Assembly: GCA_025454075.1 (NCBI GenBank)
Contig: JALOPD010000187.1
Span: forward strand, 1 to 6,843
DNA length: 6,843 nucleotides
Direction: 5' to 3'
Origin: Desulfobacterales bacterium
Lineage (GTDB): Bacteria; Desulfobacterota; Desulfobacteria; Desulfobacterales; UBA2174_A
The translations under genes and the position numbers were made by a program. Below, in pieces: positions 1 through 5,593 of this stretch; position 1 is the stretch's first letter, and each line of letters opens with the position of its first letter. The notes beneath the pieces were generated by a model. The model was not told the origin of the DNA. It saw only the letters and a program-made list of their open reading frames with translations, and did no database searches.

Positions 1-114
1 GATCCCGTCGCCCACGGACAGGACGACACCGGTTTCGCTCAACTCCACCTTTTTTTCGTAGTCCGTGATCTGCTCTTTGATGATCTGGCTTATTTCTTCG
101 GCTCTAAGTTCCAT
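1..114 (-). CDS. atpA: F1F0 ATP synthase subunit alpha, N-terminal fragment (cut by window edge)
   Basis: Only the first 38 codons are inside the window. They read [16 protein letters not shown], continue with [13 protein letters not shown] and end VVLSVGDGI, the typical start of the alpha subunit of the F1 catalytic head. This part is the N-terminal helix that contacts delta, followed by the beginning of the beta-barrel domain; the nucleotide-binding P-loop lies beyond the edge. The ATG shares its A with the TAA stop of atpH (TAATG), so the two genes are translationally coupled. A purine-rich SD (AAGGGGTGAGG) lies in the last codons of atpH. Alpha carries the non-catalytic nucleotide sites of the alpha3beta3 ring on the cytoplasmic side. 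The short fragment is enough for identification because both sequence and position fit. Confidence 0.95.
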   Translation of the reverse strand, partial: MELRAEEISQIIKEQITDYEKKVELSETGVVLSVGDGI

Positions 115-665
115 TAGGCACCCTCACCCCTTTTCATAGATTCTCTCATGTTGAGTAATTGCGTCCTGATGCTGCCGTCCAACACAAGATCGCCGATCTG
201 CGTGACCACCCCGCCGATCAGGCCCGGATCCTGCTTCACTTCCAGGATGATCTCTTTGCCGGTCCGCTTGGACAACCCCTCCCGGATGCGTTCGACGGCG
301 TCCGCTGAAAGCACGCTCGCCGAGGTCAGCGTCGCCCGGGCCACTCCCTTCAGATCGTCCGCCAGCTTCTGGTAGAAGTCGTTGATGTGCCCCAGAAAGC
401 CGAATCGGCCTTTTTCGAAAAGCAGCACCAGGAACGACTCCATGGCCCTGGAAAAGGTTAGCTTGGCGATGAGGGACTGCAGAACGCGCTTGCGTGCCGC
501 ACTTTCGTAGAGAGGGTTGTTGATGGCCTGGTCCAGGCGGCGGTCCCCCGCCACCAGGCCGGCAATCGACTGAAGCTCGCTTCGGTACCGCTCGGTCTGG
601 CCGTCCTGCTGGCCGATCAGCAGCAGGGCTTTGGCATAGCGCCGCGCAACCGCCAAATTCTTCAT
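114..665 (-). CDS. atpH: F1F0 ATP synthase subunit delta (OSCP-type stalk subunit)
   Basis: The 183-aa product matches the usual length of bacterial delta subunits (about 175-185 aa). Delta sits on top of F1 and ties the alpha N-termini to the C-terminal ends of the b/b' peripheral stalk, so the head does not rotate with the rotor. The N-terminal helical domain (about 1-105) begins with the family-like [11 protein letters not shown]. The C-terminal domain contains the hallmark [14 protein letters not shown] (about 146-159) followed by LDGSIRTQL. There are no membrane segments. The ATG overlaps the TGA of atpF by 4 nt (ATGA), and AAGGTGG about 7-10 nt upstream can serve as SD. The stop overlaps the atpA start by 1 nt. 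It should be expressed with its neighbours from the promoter in front of atpF'. Nothing looks truncated. Confidence 0.97.
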   Translation of the reverse strand: MKNLAVARRYAKALLLIGQQDGQTERYRSELQSIAGLVAGDRRLDQAINNPLYESAARKRVLQSLIAKLTFSRAMESFLVLLFEKGRFGFLGHINDFYQKLADDLKGVARATLTSASVLSADAVERIREGLSKRTGKEIILEVKQDPGLIGGVVTQIGDLVLDGSIRTQLLNMRESMKRGEGA

Positions 666-1264
666 GACGCCACCACCTTCTGAAGGTACTCCTCCACCAG
701 TTGGGTCTGATCCTGGGACGTAACGTTCTGCTTGAGCAACTCCTCGGCTTTCGTCAGGGCCTTCTCGAAGATCTCGCGCTGCAGCGTGGCCTTGGTCTGC
801 TCGAACTCGTGCTCGATGTTGCGCCGGGCCTGGACCTGCAGCTTTTCGGCGGCCGCTTCGGCCTCCTTGAGGATGCGGGCCTTGGCCTCCTGCCCCTGGC
901 GGGTGTAATCGGCCATGATCCGCTCGGCCTCCTTTTCCATGGTGCCGAGCTTTTGATTGTATTCGGCCAGCCGTTTTTCAGCCTCGCTTTTTTTCGCCTC
1001 GAGATCCTTGAGCTGATCCTCGATCCCCCGGATGCGGCCGTTCAGCGCCCGGGGAATGGGTTTGCGCAGCAGGAAAAACAAACCGCCGGCCAGCACTGCG
1101 AAATTCATCAGCCGGAACCAGTCCGTGGAAGTAAAGCCGCCGTGAGAGGGCTCGCCCCCCGAAGCGGCCCACGCCAGGCCGGCGCCTCCGGCCAGAACCA
1201 CCAGGCCGGCCACCAGGGTCGCCCGGCCCCCCAGCCGCGGGCATTTCCGCTGAAGCCTCATCAC
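662..1264 (-). CDS. atpF: F1F0 ATP synthase subunit b, with signal-like N-terminal extension
   Basis: This is the peripheral stalk subunit of the F0 sector, 200 aa from the GTG or 199 aa from the ATG directly after it. Residues about 15-34 form a hydrophobic, Ala/Gly/Leu-rich leader ending in AWA-AS, which resembles a signal peptidase site. The canonical membrane segment follows at about 52-66 (LMNFAVLAGGLFFLL) and then RKP. From about 75 to 180 the protein is highly charged and alanine/glutamate-rich, as expected of the long stalk helix and right-handed coiled coil. E. coli b has about 156 aa; the excess is mostly the leader. The start is ambiguous: GTG at 1264 overlaps the atpF' stop by 4 nt (GTGA), while ATG at 1261 overlaps by 1 nt (TGATG). 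GGGGAGGG just upstream serves either. It probably pairs with b' to form a heterodimeric stalk. Confidence 0.93.
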   Translation of the reverse strand: MMRLQRKCPRLGGRATLVAGLVVLAGGAGLAWAASGGEPSHGGFTSTDWFRLMNFAVLAGGLFFLLRKPIPRALNGRIRGIEDQLKDLEAKKSEAEKRLAEYNQKLGTMEKEAERIMADYTRQGQEAKARILKEAEAAAEKLQVQARRNIEHEFEQTKATLQREIFEKALTKAEELLKQNVTSQDQTQLVEEYLQKVVAS

Positions 1265-1800
1265 ACCGCCCTCCCCAATATTTTTCGAGCTATCTCGCCG
1301 GCAAAGCGGCCGACATCCTGCTGCAGGGACAGCCGGGCGCGATCCGCCTCGCCTTTGATTTTCTCGCGGATCTCCGTCAGGTCGGCCTGGGCTCTGGCAT
1401 TGATGGATTCGATCAGCCGGCTTTCTTCCGCCTCGGCCTGCTGCACGAGCCCCTCCTTCTCCTTCAAGCCCCGCGCACGCGCATCCTTGATGGCCTTGGC
1501 AAAGGCCGCTTCTTTTTCCTGAACGGTCTGGGCGGCATGTTGGATGGCGGACTCCATGCCTTTGAACTTGTCCCGGCGTTCTTTGAGAATTCGACGGATG
1601 GGGCGATAGAGCAGAATGTTTAATGCGAAGATAAGAAAAAGAAAGTTGGCGATTTGGAGGGTGAACGACCAGTCGGGAACGACCGTCACTCCGCCGCCTT
1701 CACCGGAGGCGAGCGCGGGGAACGCAGGCAAGAGGATCGAGATCCCTGCAAAAATCGCCGCTGCGCAAGACGCACTCCAGCGCAAACCAGTTGGGCCCAT
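1261..1800 (-). CDS. atpF': F1F0 ATP synthase subunit b' (second b-type stalk subunit)
   Basis: The 179-aa product is a second b-type subunit directly upstream of atpF. Two b-like genes in a row indicate a b/b' heterodimeric stalk rather than a b2 homodimer. Residues about 10-31 form a hydrophobic leader ending ALA-SG, similar to a signal peptidase site. A membrane segment follows at about 46-65 (FTLQIANFLFLIFALNILLY), then RPIRRILKERR and a long charged Ala/Glu/Lys/Arg-rich helix to the end. The ATG was chosen because a strong SD (GGAGG) lies exactly 8 nt upstream and family similarity begins here. The frame stays open far upstream into rodA, but that extension has no b-type character. It is the first gene of the atp operon, behind a good promoter. 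Whether it should be called atpF' or atpX is only nomenclature. Confidence 0.93.
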   Translation of the reverse strand: MGPTGLRWSASCAAAIFAGISILLPAFPALASGEGGGVTVVPDWSFTLQIANFLFLIFALNILLYRPIRRILKERRDKFKGMESAIQHAAQTVQEKEAAFAKAIKDARARGLKEKEGLVQQAEAEESRLIESINARAQADLTEIREKIKGEADRARLSLQQDVGRFAGEIARKILGRAV

Positions 1801-1875
1801 AAAATCAACCTCCGTTCCACAAGGTAAAGGAGACTGTGTGGTCTGATTTTCTGCTGCTGGGGTCAAACAGGAAAT
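1801..1875 (-). promoter_or_regulatory. Predicted 5' leader of the atp operon mRNA
   Basis: If transcription starts about 7 nt after the -10 box, the leader is about 75 nt. It contains CCACA (1837-1841), UCUCC (1829-1833), UGUGG (1817-1821) and the SD GGAGG (1809-1813) in this order. CCACA can pair with UGUGG, and UCUCC with GGAGG (one G-U pair). The helices interleave, so they are either mutually exclusive or form a small pseudoknot over the SD. Each helix is only 5 bp and may be chance. The transcription start itself is predicted, not observed. Confidence 0.4.
1809..1813 (-). promoter_or_regulatory. Shine-Dalgarno site of atpF'
   Basis: GGAGG on the minus strand with 8 nt to the ATG of atpF'. 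It is one of the strongest SDs in the window and decides the start of atpF' within a frame that is open far upstream. Confidence 0.85.
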
Positions 1876-1881
1876 GCGGGG

Positions 1882-1910
1882 TCTATAGCATCGCATCTGC
1901 AGGTTGTCAA
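1882..1910 (-). promoter_or_regulatory. Sigma70-type promoter of the atp operon
   Basis: On the minus strand, TTGACA (1905-1910, perfect -35) is followed by a 17-bp spacer and TATAGA (1882-1887, 4 of 6 to TATAAT). TGC immediately precedes the -10 hexamer, which gives an extended -10 element. It sits in the only gap between rodA and atpF' and points towards atpF'. The spacing is optimal. The likely start is an A near 1875. This promoter would give the ATP synthase genes their own transcription, independent of the cell-shape operon upstream. Confidence 0.82.
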
Positions 1911-1912
1911 AG

Positions 1913-1933
1913 TTTTTTTTAATCGGGTTTTTT
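1913..1933 (-). promoter_or_regulatory. Putative UP element (two A-tracts) of the atp promoter
   Basis: On the minus strand an A6 run (1928-1933) and an A8 run (1913-1920) precede the -35 box. With +1 at about 1875 they fall near -53 to -58 and -38 to -45. These are the places where the distal and proximal UP subsites contact the RNA polymerase alpha C-terminal domains. The first tract overlaps the last two bases of the rodA stop codon. Position and composition fit; function is inferred. Confidence 0.5.
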
Positions 1934-3038
1934 AATCCACCATAAACCGGCGCATGCTGACGTTCATCAGCAACCCGATGCAGATCGCCACCGTGAGCGT
2001 CGACGACCCGCCGTAGCTGATCAGCGGCAGCGGCACGCCCACCACGGGCATGATTCCCATGGTCATCCCGATGTTGATGACCACCTGCCAGGCGAGCAGG
2101 CTGGTGATGCCCACGGCGAGGAGGATCCCGAAGGGGTCCCGGCAGCGGTGGGCGATGTTGAGCCCCCAGAGGATCAGCACCAGGAAAAGCAGAATCAGGC
2201 TGATCGAACCGATGGCCCCCCACTCCTCCGCCAGAACCGAAAAGATGAAATCGGTGTGTTCCTCGGGAAGAAAGGAGAGCGCATTCTGGGTCCCCTGCAG
2301 ATACCCTTTTCCGGTGAGCATGCCGGATCCGATCGCAATTTTCGACTGGATGATGTGGTATCCCGTCCCCAGCGGGTCCTGGTCCGGGTTCAGGAAGGTC
2401 ATGATGCGCTGTTTCTGGTAGTCCTTGAGCAACGACCAGACCACCGGAACCATGGCCGCCGCCGGGGCCACCAAGAGCACCAGCGCGCGCAGCTCCACCT
2501 TGACGAACAGGGTGATCGTCACCGCAATCAGTGCCACGAGGCCGGCGGTGCCGAGGTCCGGCTGGATGACGATCAGGCCGAAAGGCAGGCTGGTCAGCAG
2601 GATCGGCCGCAGCAGCTCCCGCAGAGTGAATCCGCGGAAGCTGGCGTCCTTGGAGTAGTACTTCGCCAGGACCAAGACGACGGCGACCTTGATCAACTCC
2701 GAGGGCTGAAGGTGGACCGGGCCTAAAACCAGCCAGCGGCGGGAGCCCCCCGCCAGCTTGCCGAAAACCACGACCCCCAGCAGCAGGAGGACGCAGGCGA
2801 TGTAGATCGGGTGGGCCCAACGGTCGAGCAGCCGATAGTTGAAGGAGAATGCGGCCGTCATGACGACGAGCCCCAGCGAAAACCAGATGACCTGCTTGTA
2901 GAAGAGCAGCTTGTGAGGCGCCGGGGGCGGATCGGCCGTCACCGCGCTGTAGACGGTGGTCAGCCCGATGCCGCCGAGCATCAGGACCACCAGGAGCAGC
3001 CCCCAGTCGAAGTTGTGAATCAATCGTCGGTCGAACAT
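1932..3038 (-). CDS. rodA: Peptidoglycan glycosyltransferase RodA (SEDS family)
   Basis: The 368-aa polytopic inner-membrane protein belongs to the SEDS family. RodA polymerises glycan strands from lipid II during lateral wall growth and works as a pair with PBP2, encoded just upstream. About ten hydrophobic segments are visible. Family motifs in order are GGSRRW (97-102) with QPSELIK (111-117), QPDLGTA (159-165), GYHIIQSKIAIGSG (226-239), FLPEEHTDFIF (256-266), NIGMTMG (322-328) and PLISYGGSS (338-346). Asp263 in the HTDF motif corresponds to the catalytic Asp of RodA (Asp262 in E. coli). Length matches the family (about 370 aa), and the RodA-type motifs and location favour RodA over FtsW. 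Unlike its neighbours it is not coupled to the preceding gene: 153 nt with a large inverted repeat separate it from mrdA. The sequence before the ATG is pyrimidine-rich with no recognisable SD, and no in-frame alternative start looks better. Confidence 0.96.
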   Translation of the reverse strand: MFDRRLIHNFDWGLLLVVLMLGGIGLTTVYSAVTADPPPAPHKLLFYKQVIWFSLGLVVMTAAFSFNYRLLDRWAHPIYIACVLLLLGVVVFGKLAGGSRRWLVLGPVHLQPSELIKVAVVLVLAKYYSKDASFRGFTLRELLRPILLTSLPFGLIVIQPDLGTAGLVALIAVTITLFVKVELRALVLLVAPAAAMVPVVWSLLKDYQKQRIMTFLNPDQDPLGTGYHIIQSKIAIGSGMLTGKGYLQGTQNALSFLPEEHTDFIFSVLAEEWGAIGSISLILLFLVLILWGLNIAHRCRDPFGILLAVGITSLLAWQVVINIGMTMGIMPVVGVPLPLISYGGSSTLTVAICIGLLMNVSMRRFMVD

Positions 3039-3066
3039 GGATATGAAACCAAAAAGGGAAAATGAA

Positions 3067-3102
3067 AGTGCCTAAAGTGCTCTAAAATGCGCTAAAGTGC
3101 CT
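3067..3102 (+). repeat. Left arm: tandem ~10-bp RTGC-N-CTAAA units
   Basis: On the plus strand the arm reads A, GTGCCTAAA, GTGCTCTAAA, ATGCGCTAAA, GTGCCT. It is three consecutive 9-10-bp units plus a partial fourth, so the palindrome is itself made of short direct repeats spaced by about one DNA helical turn. Confidence 0.85.
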
Positions 3103-3145
3103 GCAATGAATAAGAACCAAAGGACCCCGCGCATCGTTTAACTTT

Positions 3146-3180
3146 AGGCACTTTAGCTCACTTTAGGCATTTTAGGCACT
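3146..3180 (-). repeat. Right arm: same units in inverted orientation
   Basis: On the minus strand the arm reads A, GTGCCTAAA, ATGCCTAAA, GTGAGCTAAA, GTGCCT, followed by AAAG. It is the reverse complement of the left arm with small differences. Because the units vary inside each arm but the arms still pair well, the palindrome as a whole appears to be preserved rather than the individual unit. Confidence 0.85.
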
Positions 3181-3191
3181 CCCTTTTTCGC

Positions 3192-5063
3192 TTACCCGTT
3201 TCCTTTCACCACGCCCTTCGTCCCGTCGTCGGCCAGCTTCTGTCCGTTCGGCAATTGGCGCAGGTAGGTTTTCACCATCTCCCGGGCGATCGGGCCGGCG
3301 GCGCTCGAGCCGTGCTCGCCGTTTTCCACCACGACGGCGATCGCGATCTTCGGTGCGTCGAACGGCGCGTAGCAGACGAACCAGGCATGCGGTCGATGAT
3401 GCGGCGGCGTGTAGTCGTCGCCGCTGTCCTTGCGCCCCACGACCTGGGAGGTGCCCGTCTTCCCGGCGATCTCGGTGTCGTTCAGATGCACCCGGCGGGC
3501 CGTCCCGCGTTCGCCGTTCACCGCCCCCCAGATGCCCTGCTGCACGATCTTGAGGTTGCGGGGGCTGATCGGCAGCCGGCCGATCTCCTGGGGCGCGGTC
3601 TGGAAGACGACGTCCCCCTCCATCGTTTCCACCCGGCTCAGTACGGCCGGACGATACCGGATCCCGCCGTTTCCGACGGCCGCCGTCAGCATCGCCATCT
3701 GCAGCGGCGTCGCCAGGACGTAGCCCTGGCCGATGGACACCGAGAGGGTCTCGCCTTCCTGCCAGGCAACGCCGAAACGCTTTTTCTTCCAGGCGGAGGA
3801 TGGAATCAGCCCGCGGGCCTCCTGGTCCAGCGTCACCCCGGAGCGCACCCCCAGACCGAAGGCCTTGGCGTACCAGGCCAGCCGGTCGATGCCCAGGCGC
3901 AGGCCGGTGCGGTAAAAAAAGACGTCGCAGGATTCCGATAGCGCCCGCCGGACATCGACCCGGCCGTGGCCTTCCTTTTTCCAGCAACGGTAGTCCCGGC
4001 CGGCAAACGGCAGAAACCCGGCGCAGTCGAAGGTCGTGGTCTCGTCGATGGCTTTCTCTTCCAGGCCGGCCAGCGCAGTGACGATTTTGAACGTGGAACC
4101 GGGCGGGTATTCGCCCTGGATCGCCTTGTTTTCCAAGGGGCGGAAGGGGTGCGAGATCAGCGCCTCCCAGACTCCCGTGCCGATGCCGCTGACGAAGGCG
4201 TTTTGGTTGAACGAGGGCGAGCTCGCCATCGCCAGGATCTCTCCGCTCGCCGGCTCGACGGCGACGGCGGCGCCGGCGACGCCTTCCAGGAGCTCCTCGG
4301 CGCGCTGCTGGAGTTCGCGGTCCAGGGTCAGGTGCACGTTGCGCCCGGGCTTGGGCGAGACCGTCTGCAGGACCCGCATGATCTGGCCGTTGGCGTTGAC
4401 CTCCACTTGCCGGCCGCCCGGCTCGCCCCGCAGGACGCTTTCCTGCGTGCGCTCCACTCCGAACTTGCCGATGTAATCGCCGCCGCGCAGGTTGGGGTAG
4501 TCGCCGCTTTTCAGCTCGTCGAGGTTGATCTCGCCGAGATAGCCGATCAGGTGAGAGGCGTTCAGCTCATAGAGGTAGTTGCGGCGCAGCCGCACCTGGA
4601 TGGACACGCCGGGCATGTCCACCTTGTGCGCCTCGACCGCCGCCAGCACGTCCCGGCCGATGTCCTGTTTCAGCACAACCGGCCGGAAAGCGGCCAGGCC
4701 CCGGCTGTGTTTCACTTTCCCCTGCAGCTCATCGACCGGCACGTTCAGGTAGGCCGCCAGCTCGCTGAGCACCCGGCCGACATCGCCGGCGTCCTTGGGG
4801 GTGAAGCTGACGTCGAAGGAAGGCCGGTTCTCCGCCAGCTTCGTTCCGTGGCGGTCCAGGACCAAACCCCGGGGCGGGTCCACCGTCTGGAGGCGGATGC
4901 TGTTGTTCATGGACAGCCGGTAATAGTCGTCTCCCGCGACCACCTGCAGGTACATCAGCCGCATCAGCAGGACGACAAAAACCGCCAGCACACCGAGCAT
5001 CATCCCGACGATGCGCTGTTTGTACCAGTCGTGGTCCACCGATTTGACGAATCGCTCCATCAT
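3192..5063 (-). CDS. mrdA: Penicillin-binding protein 2 (elongasome transpeptidase)
   Basis: The 623-aa class B penicillin-binding protein cross-links peptidoglycan in the periplasm during elongation, partnered with RodA. A single membrane anchor lies at about 19-41. The dimerisation ('pedestal') domain follows, with DPPRGLVLDRHG (62-73) and the RRNYLYELNASHLIGYLGEI region (160-179), then GGDYIGKFGVER (194-205). The transpeptidase domain has all three active-site motifs: PPGSTFK with nucleophile Ser323 and Lys326, Ser378-Cys-Asp380, and Lys535-Thr-Gly (GKTGTSQ). Cys347, Cys360, His366 and Cys379 lie where E. coli PBP2 has its zinc ligands, so a zinc site is plausible. Length matches PBP2 (about 630 aa) and not the shorter FtsI. 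Its ATG overlaps the mreD stop by 4 nt (ATGA); a second ATG follows directly, and GAAGG abuts the first ATG, so the exact start is uncertain by one codon. Confidence 0.97.
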   Translation of the reverse strand: MMERFVKSVDHDWYKQRIVGMMLGVLAVFVVLLMRLMYLQVVAGDDYYRLSMNNSIRLQTVDPPRGLVLDRHGTKLAENRPSFDVSFTPKDAGDVGRVLSELAAYLNVPVDELQGKVKHSRGLAAFRPVVLKQDIGRDVLAAVEAHKVDMPGVSIQVRLRRNYLYELNASHLIGYLGEINLDELKSGDYPNLRGGDYIGKFGVERTQESVLRGEPGGRQVEVNANGQIMRVLQTVSPKPGRNVHLTLDRELQQRAEELLEGVAGAAVAVEPASGEILAMASSPSFNQNAFVSGIGTGVWEALISHPFRPLENKAIQGEYPPGSTFKIVTALAGLEEKAIDETTTFDCAGFLPFAGRDYRCWKKEGHGRVDVRRALSESCDVFFYRTGLRLGIDRLAWYAKAFGLGVRSGVTLDQEARGLIPSSAWKKKRFGVAWQEGETLSVSIGQGYVLATPLQMAMLTAAVGNGGIRYRPAVLSRVETMEGDVVFQTAPQEIGRLPISPRNLKIVQQGIWGAVNGERGTARRVHLNDTEIAGKTGTSQVVGRKDSGDDYTPPHHRPHAWFVCYAPFDAPKIAIAVVVENGEHGSSAAGPIAREMVKTYLRQLPNGQKLADDGTKGVVKGNG

Positions 5064-5593
5064 CCTTCGACCGGGGTCGCCGCCGGGCTATCGACGACCT
5101 TCCTCGCGCGCCGGCTCGTAAGCCGTTTGGCCTGGCGCATGGCCAGGGCAATGAGCGGCCCGGTCAGCAGCACCCAGCCGACCTGTTCGCTGACGACCCG
5201 GATCATCTCGCCGGTGGTGTGCCCCCCCGCACCGGACAAGCCGAGCACCATGTAAAAAAGGCCGTTCTGGAACGCCACGGCGGCGATGATGATCAGAACC
5301 AGCACCATCGTGTTTTCGGCCCGCACGACGGCGGCGGCCAGTCGCACGGCAATGTAGATCCACACATAGGATGTCAGGTAAAGCCCGAAAGGCCCGCCGG
5401 AGAGATTGTCCATCAGGACGCCCATGAACACCACGAACGGCAGGGCCTCGTGGACCGGCCGAAACGCGGCCAGGTATACCACCCACGGAAGCAGCAGATC
5501 GAAGAAATGCCCCACGAAGCCCAGCCGCGGAATGAGCGCCGTCTGCAGAGTGACCAGACCCAGGCTGCTGACGATGTAGATGAAATAACTCAT
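5060..5593 (-). CDS. mreD: Rod shape-determining membrane protein MreD
   Basis: The 177-aa, strongly hydrophobic inner-membrane protein has about five to six membrane segments (roughly 3-22, 32-45, 52-66, 70-90, 95-118 and 136-152) and a basic, Arg/Lys-rich tail (RQAKRLTSRRARK). MreD is part of the elongasome and links MreC to the MreB filament; its biochemical role is not well defined. The segment LMDNLSGGPFGLYLTSY (about 60-76) matches the conserved D-x-x-SG-PFG-x-x pattern of the family. The ATG overlaps the mreC stop by 4 nt (ATGA), and the stop overlaps the mrdA start by 4 nt. There is no strong SD, so translational coupling is likely. Identification rests on the motif, topology and position between mreC and mrdA. 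Confidence 0.94.
   Translation of the reverse strand: MSYFIYIVSSLGLVTLQTALIPRLGFVGHFFDLLLPWVVYLAAFRPVHEALPFVVFMGVLMDNLSGGPFGLYLTSYVWIYIAVRLAAAVVRAENTMVLVLIIIAAVAFQNGLFYMVLGLSGAGGHTTGEMIRVVSEQVGWVLLTGPLIALAMRQAKRLTSRRARKVVDSPAATPVEG

Larger units (their letters stand above)
3051..3188. repeat. Large imperfect inverted repeat between mrdA and rodA
   Basis: The arms at 3067-3102 and 3146-3180 are near-perfect reverse complements, differing by a few substitutions and one 1-nt indel. They are separated by a 43-nt non-palindromic centre. Outside them AAAAAGGG (3051-3058) matches CCCTTTTT (3181-3188), with 8 extra bases on the left side only. The element fills nearly the whole mrdA-rodA gap and is much richer in A+T than the flanking genes. 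As RNA it would fold into a long hairpin ending about 12 nt before the rodA start. It may be a dispersed non-autonomous repeat, an mRNA processing or stabilising hairpin, or an attenuator. No transposase and no clear target-site duplication are seen. Confidence 0.85.

Noticed and set aside
701..1522. Plus-strand open frame (273 codons) opposite atpF and atpF'
   Set aside because: It mirrors the coiled-coil codons of the stalk genes and has the low-complexity character of a shadow frame.
1911..1934. Intrinsic terminator after rodA
   Set aside because: The A-runs on the minus strand lack an upstream GC-rich stem and are of the wrong polarity (A, not T) for the minus-strand transcript; they fit an UP element better.
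1801..2820. Upstream extension of the atpF' frame to 519 codons, starting inside rodA
   Set aside because: The extension runs through rodA in another frame, is Pro/Gly/Arg-rich without domain character, and a strong SD plus family similarity place the true start at 1800.
3051..3188. CRISPR array or insertion sequence
   Set aside because: The units are about 10 bp with no spacers of CRISPR length, there is no transposase frame, and no target-site duplication is visible at the edges.
3039..3191. Classical intrinsic terminator between mrdA and rodA
   Set aside because: A hairpin is possible, but the stem is AT-rich and does not run directly into the T-run; the operon context argues for readthrough. 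It was kept as a repeat with attenuation only as an option.
3172..3987. Minus-strand 271-codon frame overlapping the 3' end of mrdA
   Set aside because: It is Arg/Gly/Pro-rich in an alternative frame of mrdA, whose catalytic motifs are intact in the true frame.
3966..5255. Long plus-strand open frame (429 codons) opposite mrdA and mreD
   Set aside because: It is antisense to well-identified genes, has no recognisable domain, and reflects GC-rich codon bias on the other strand.
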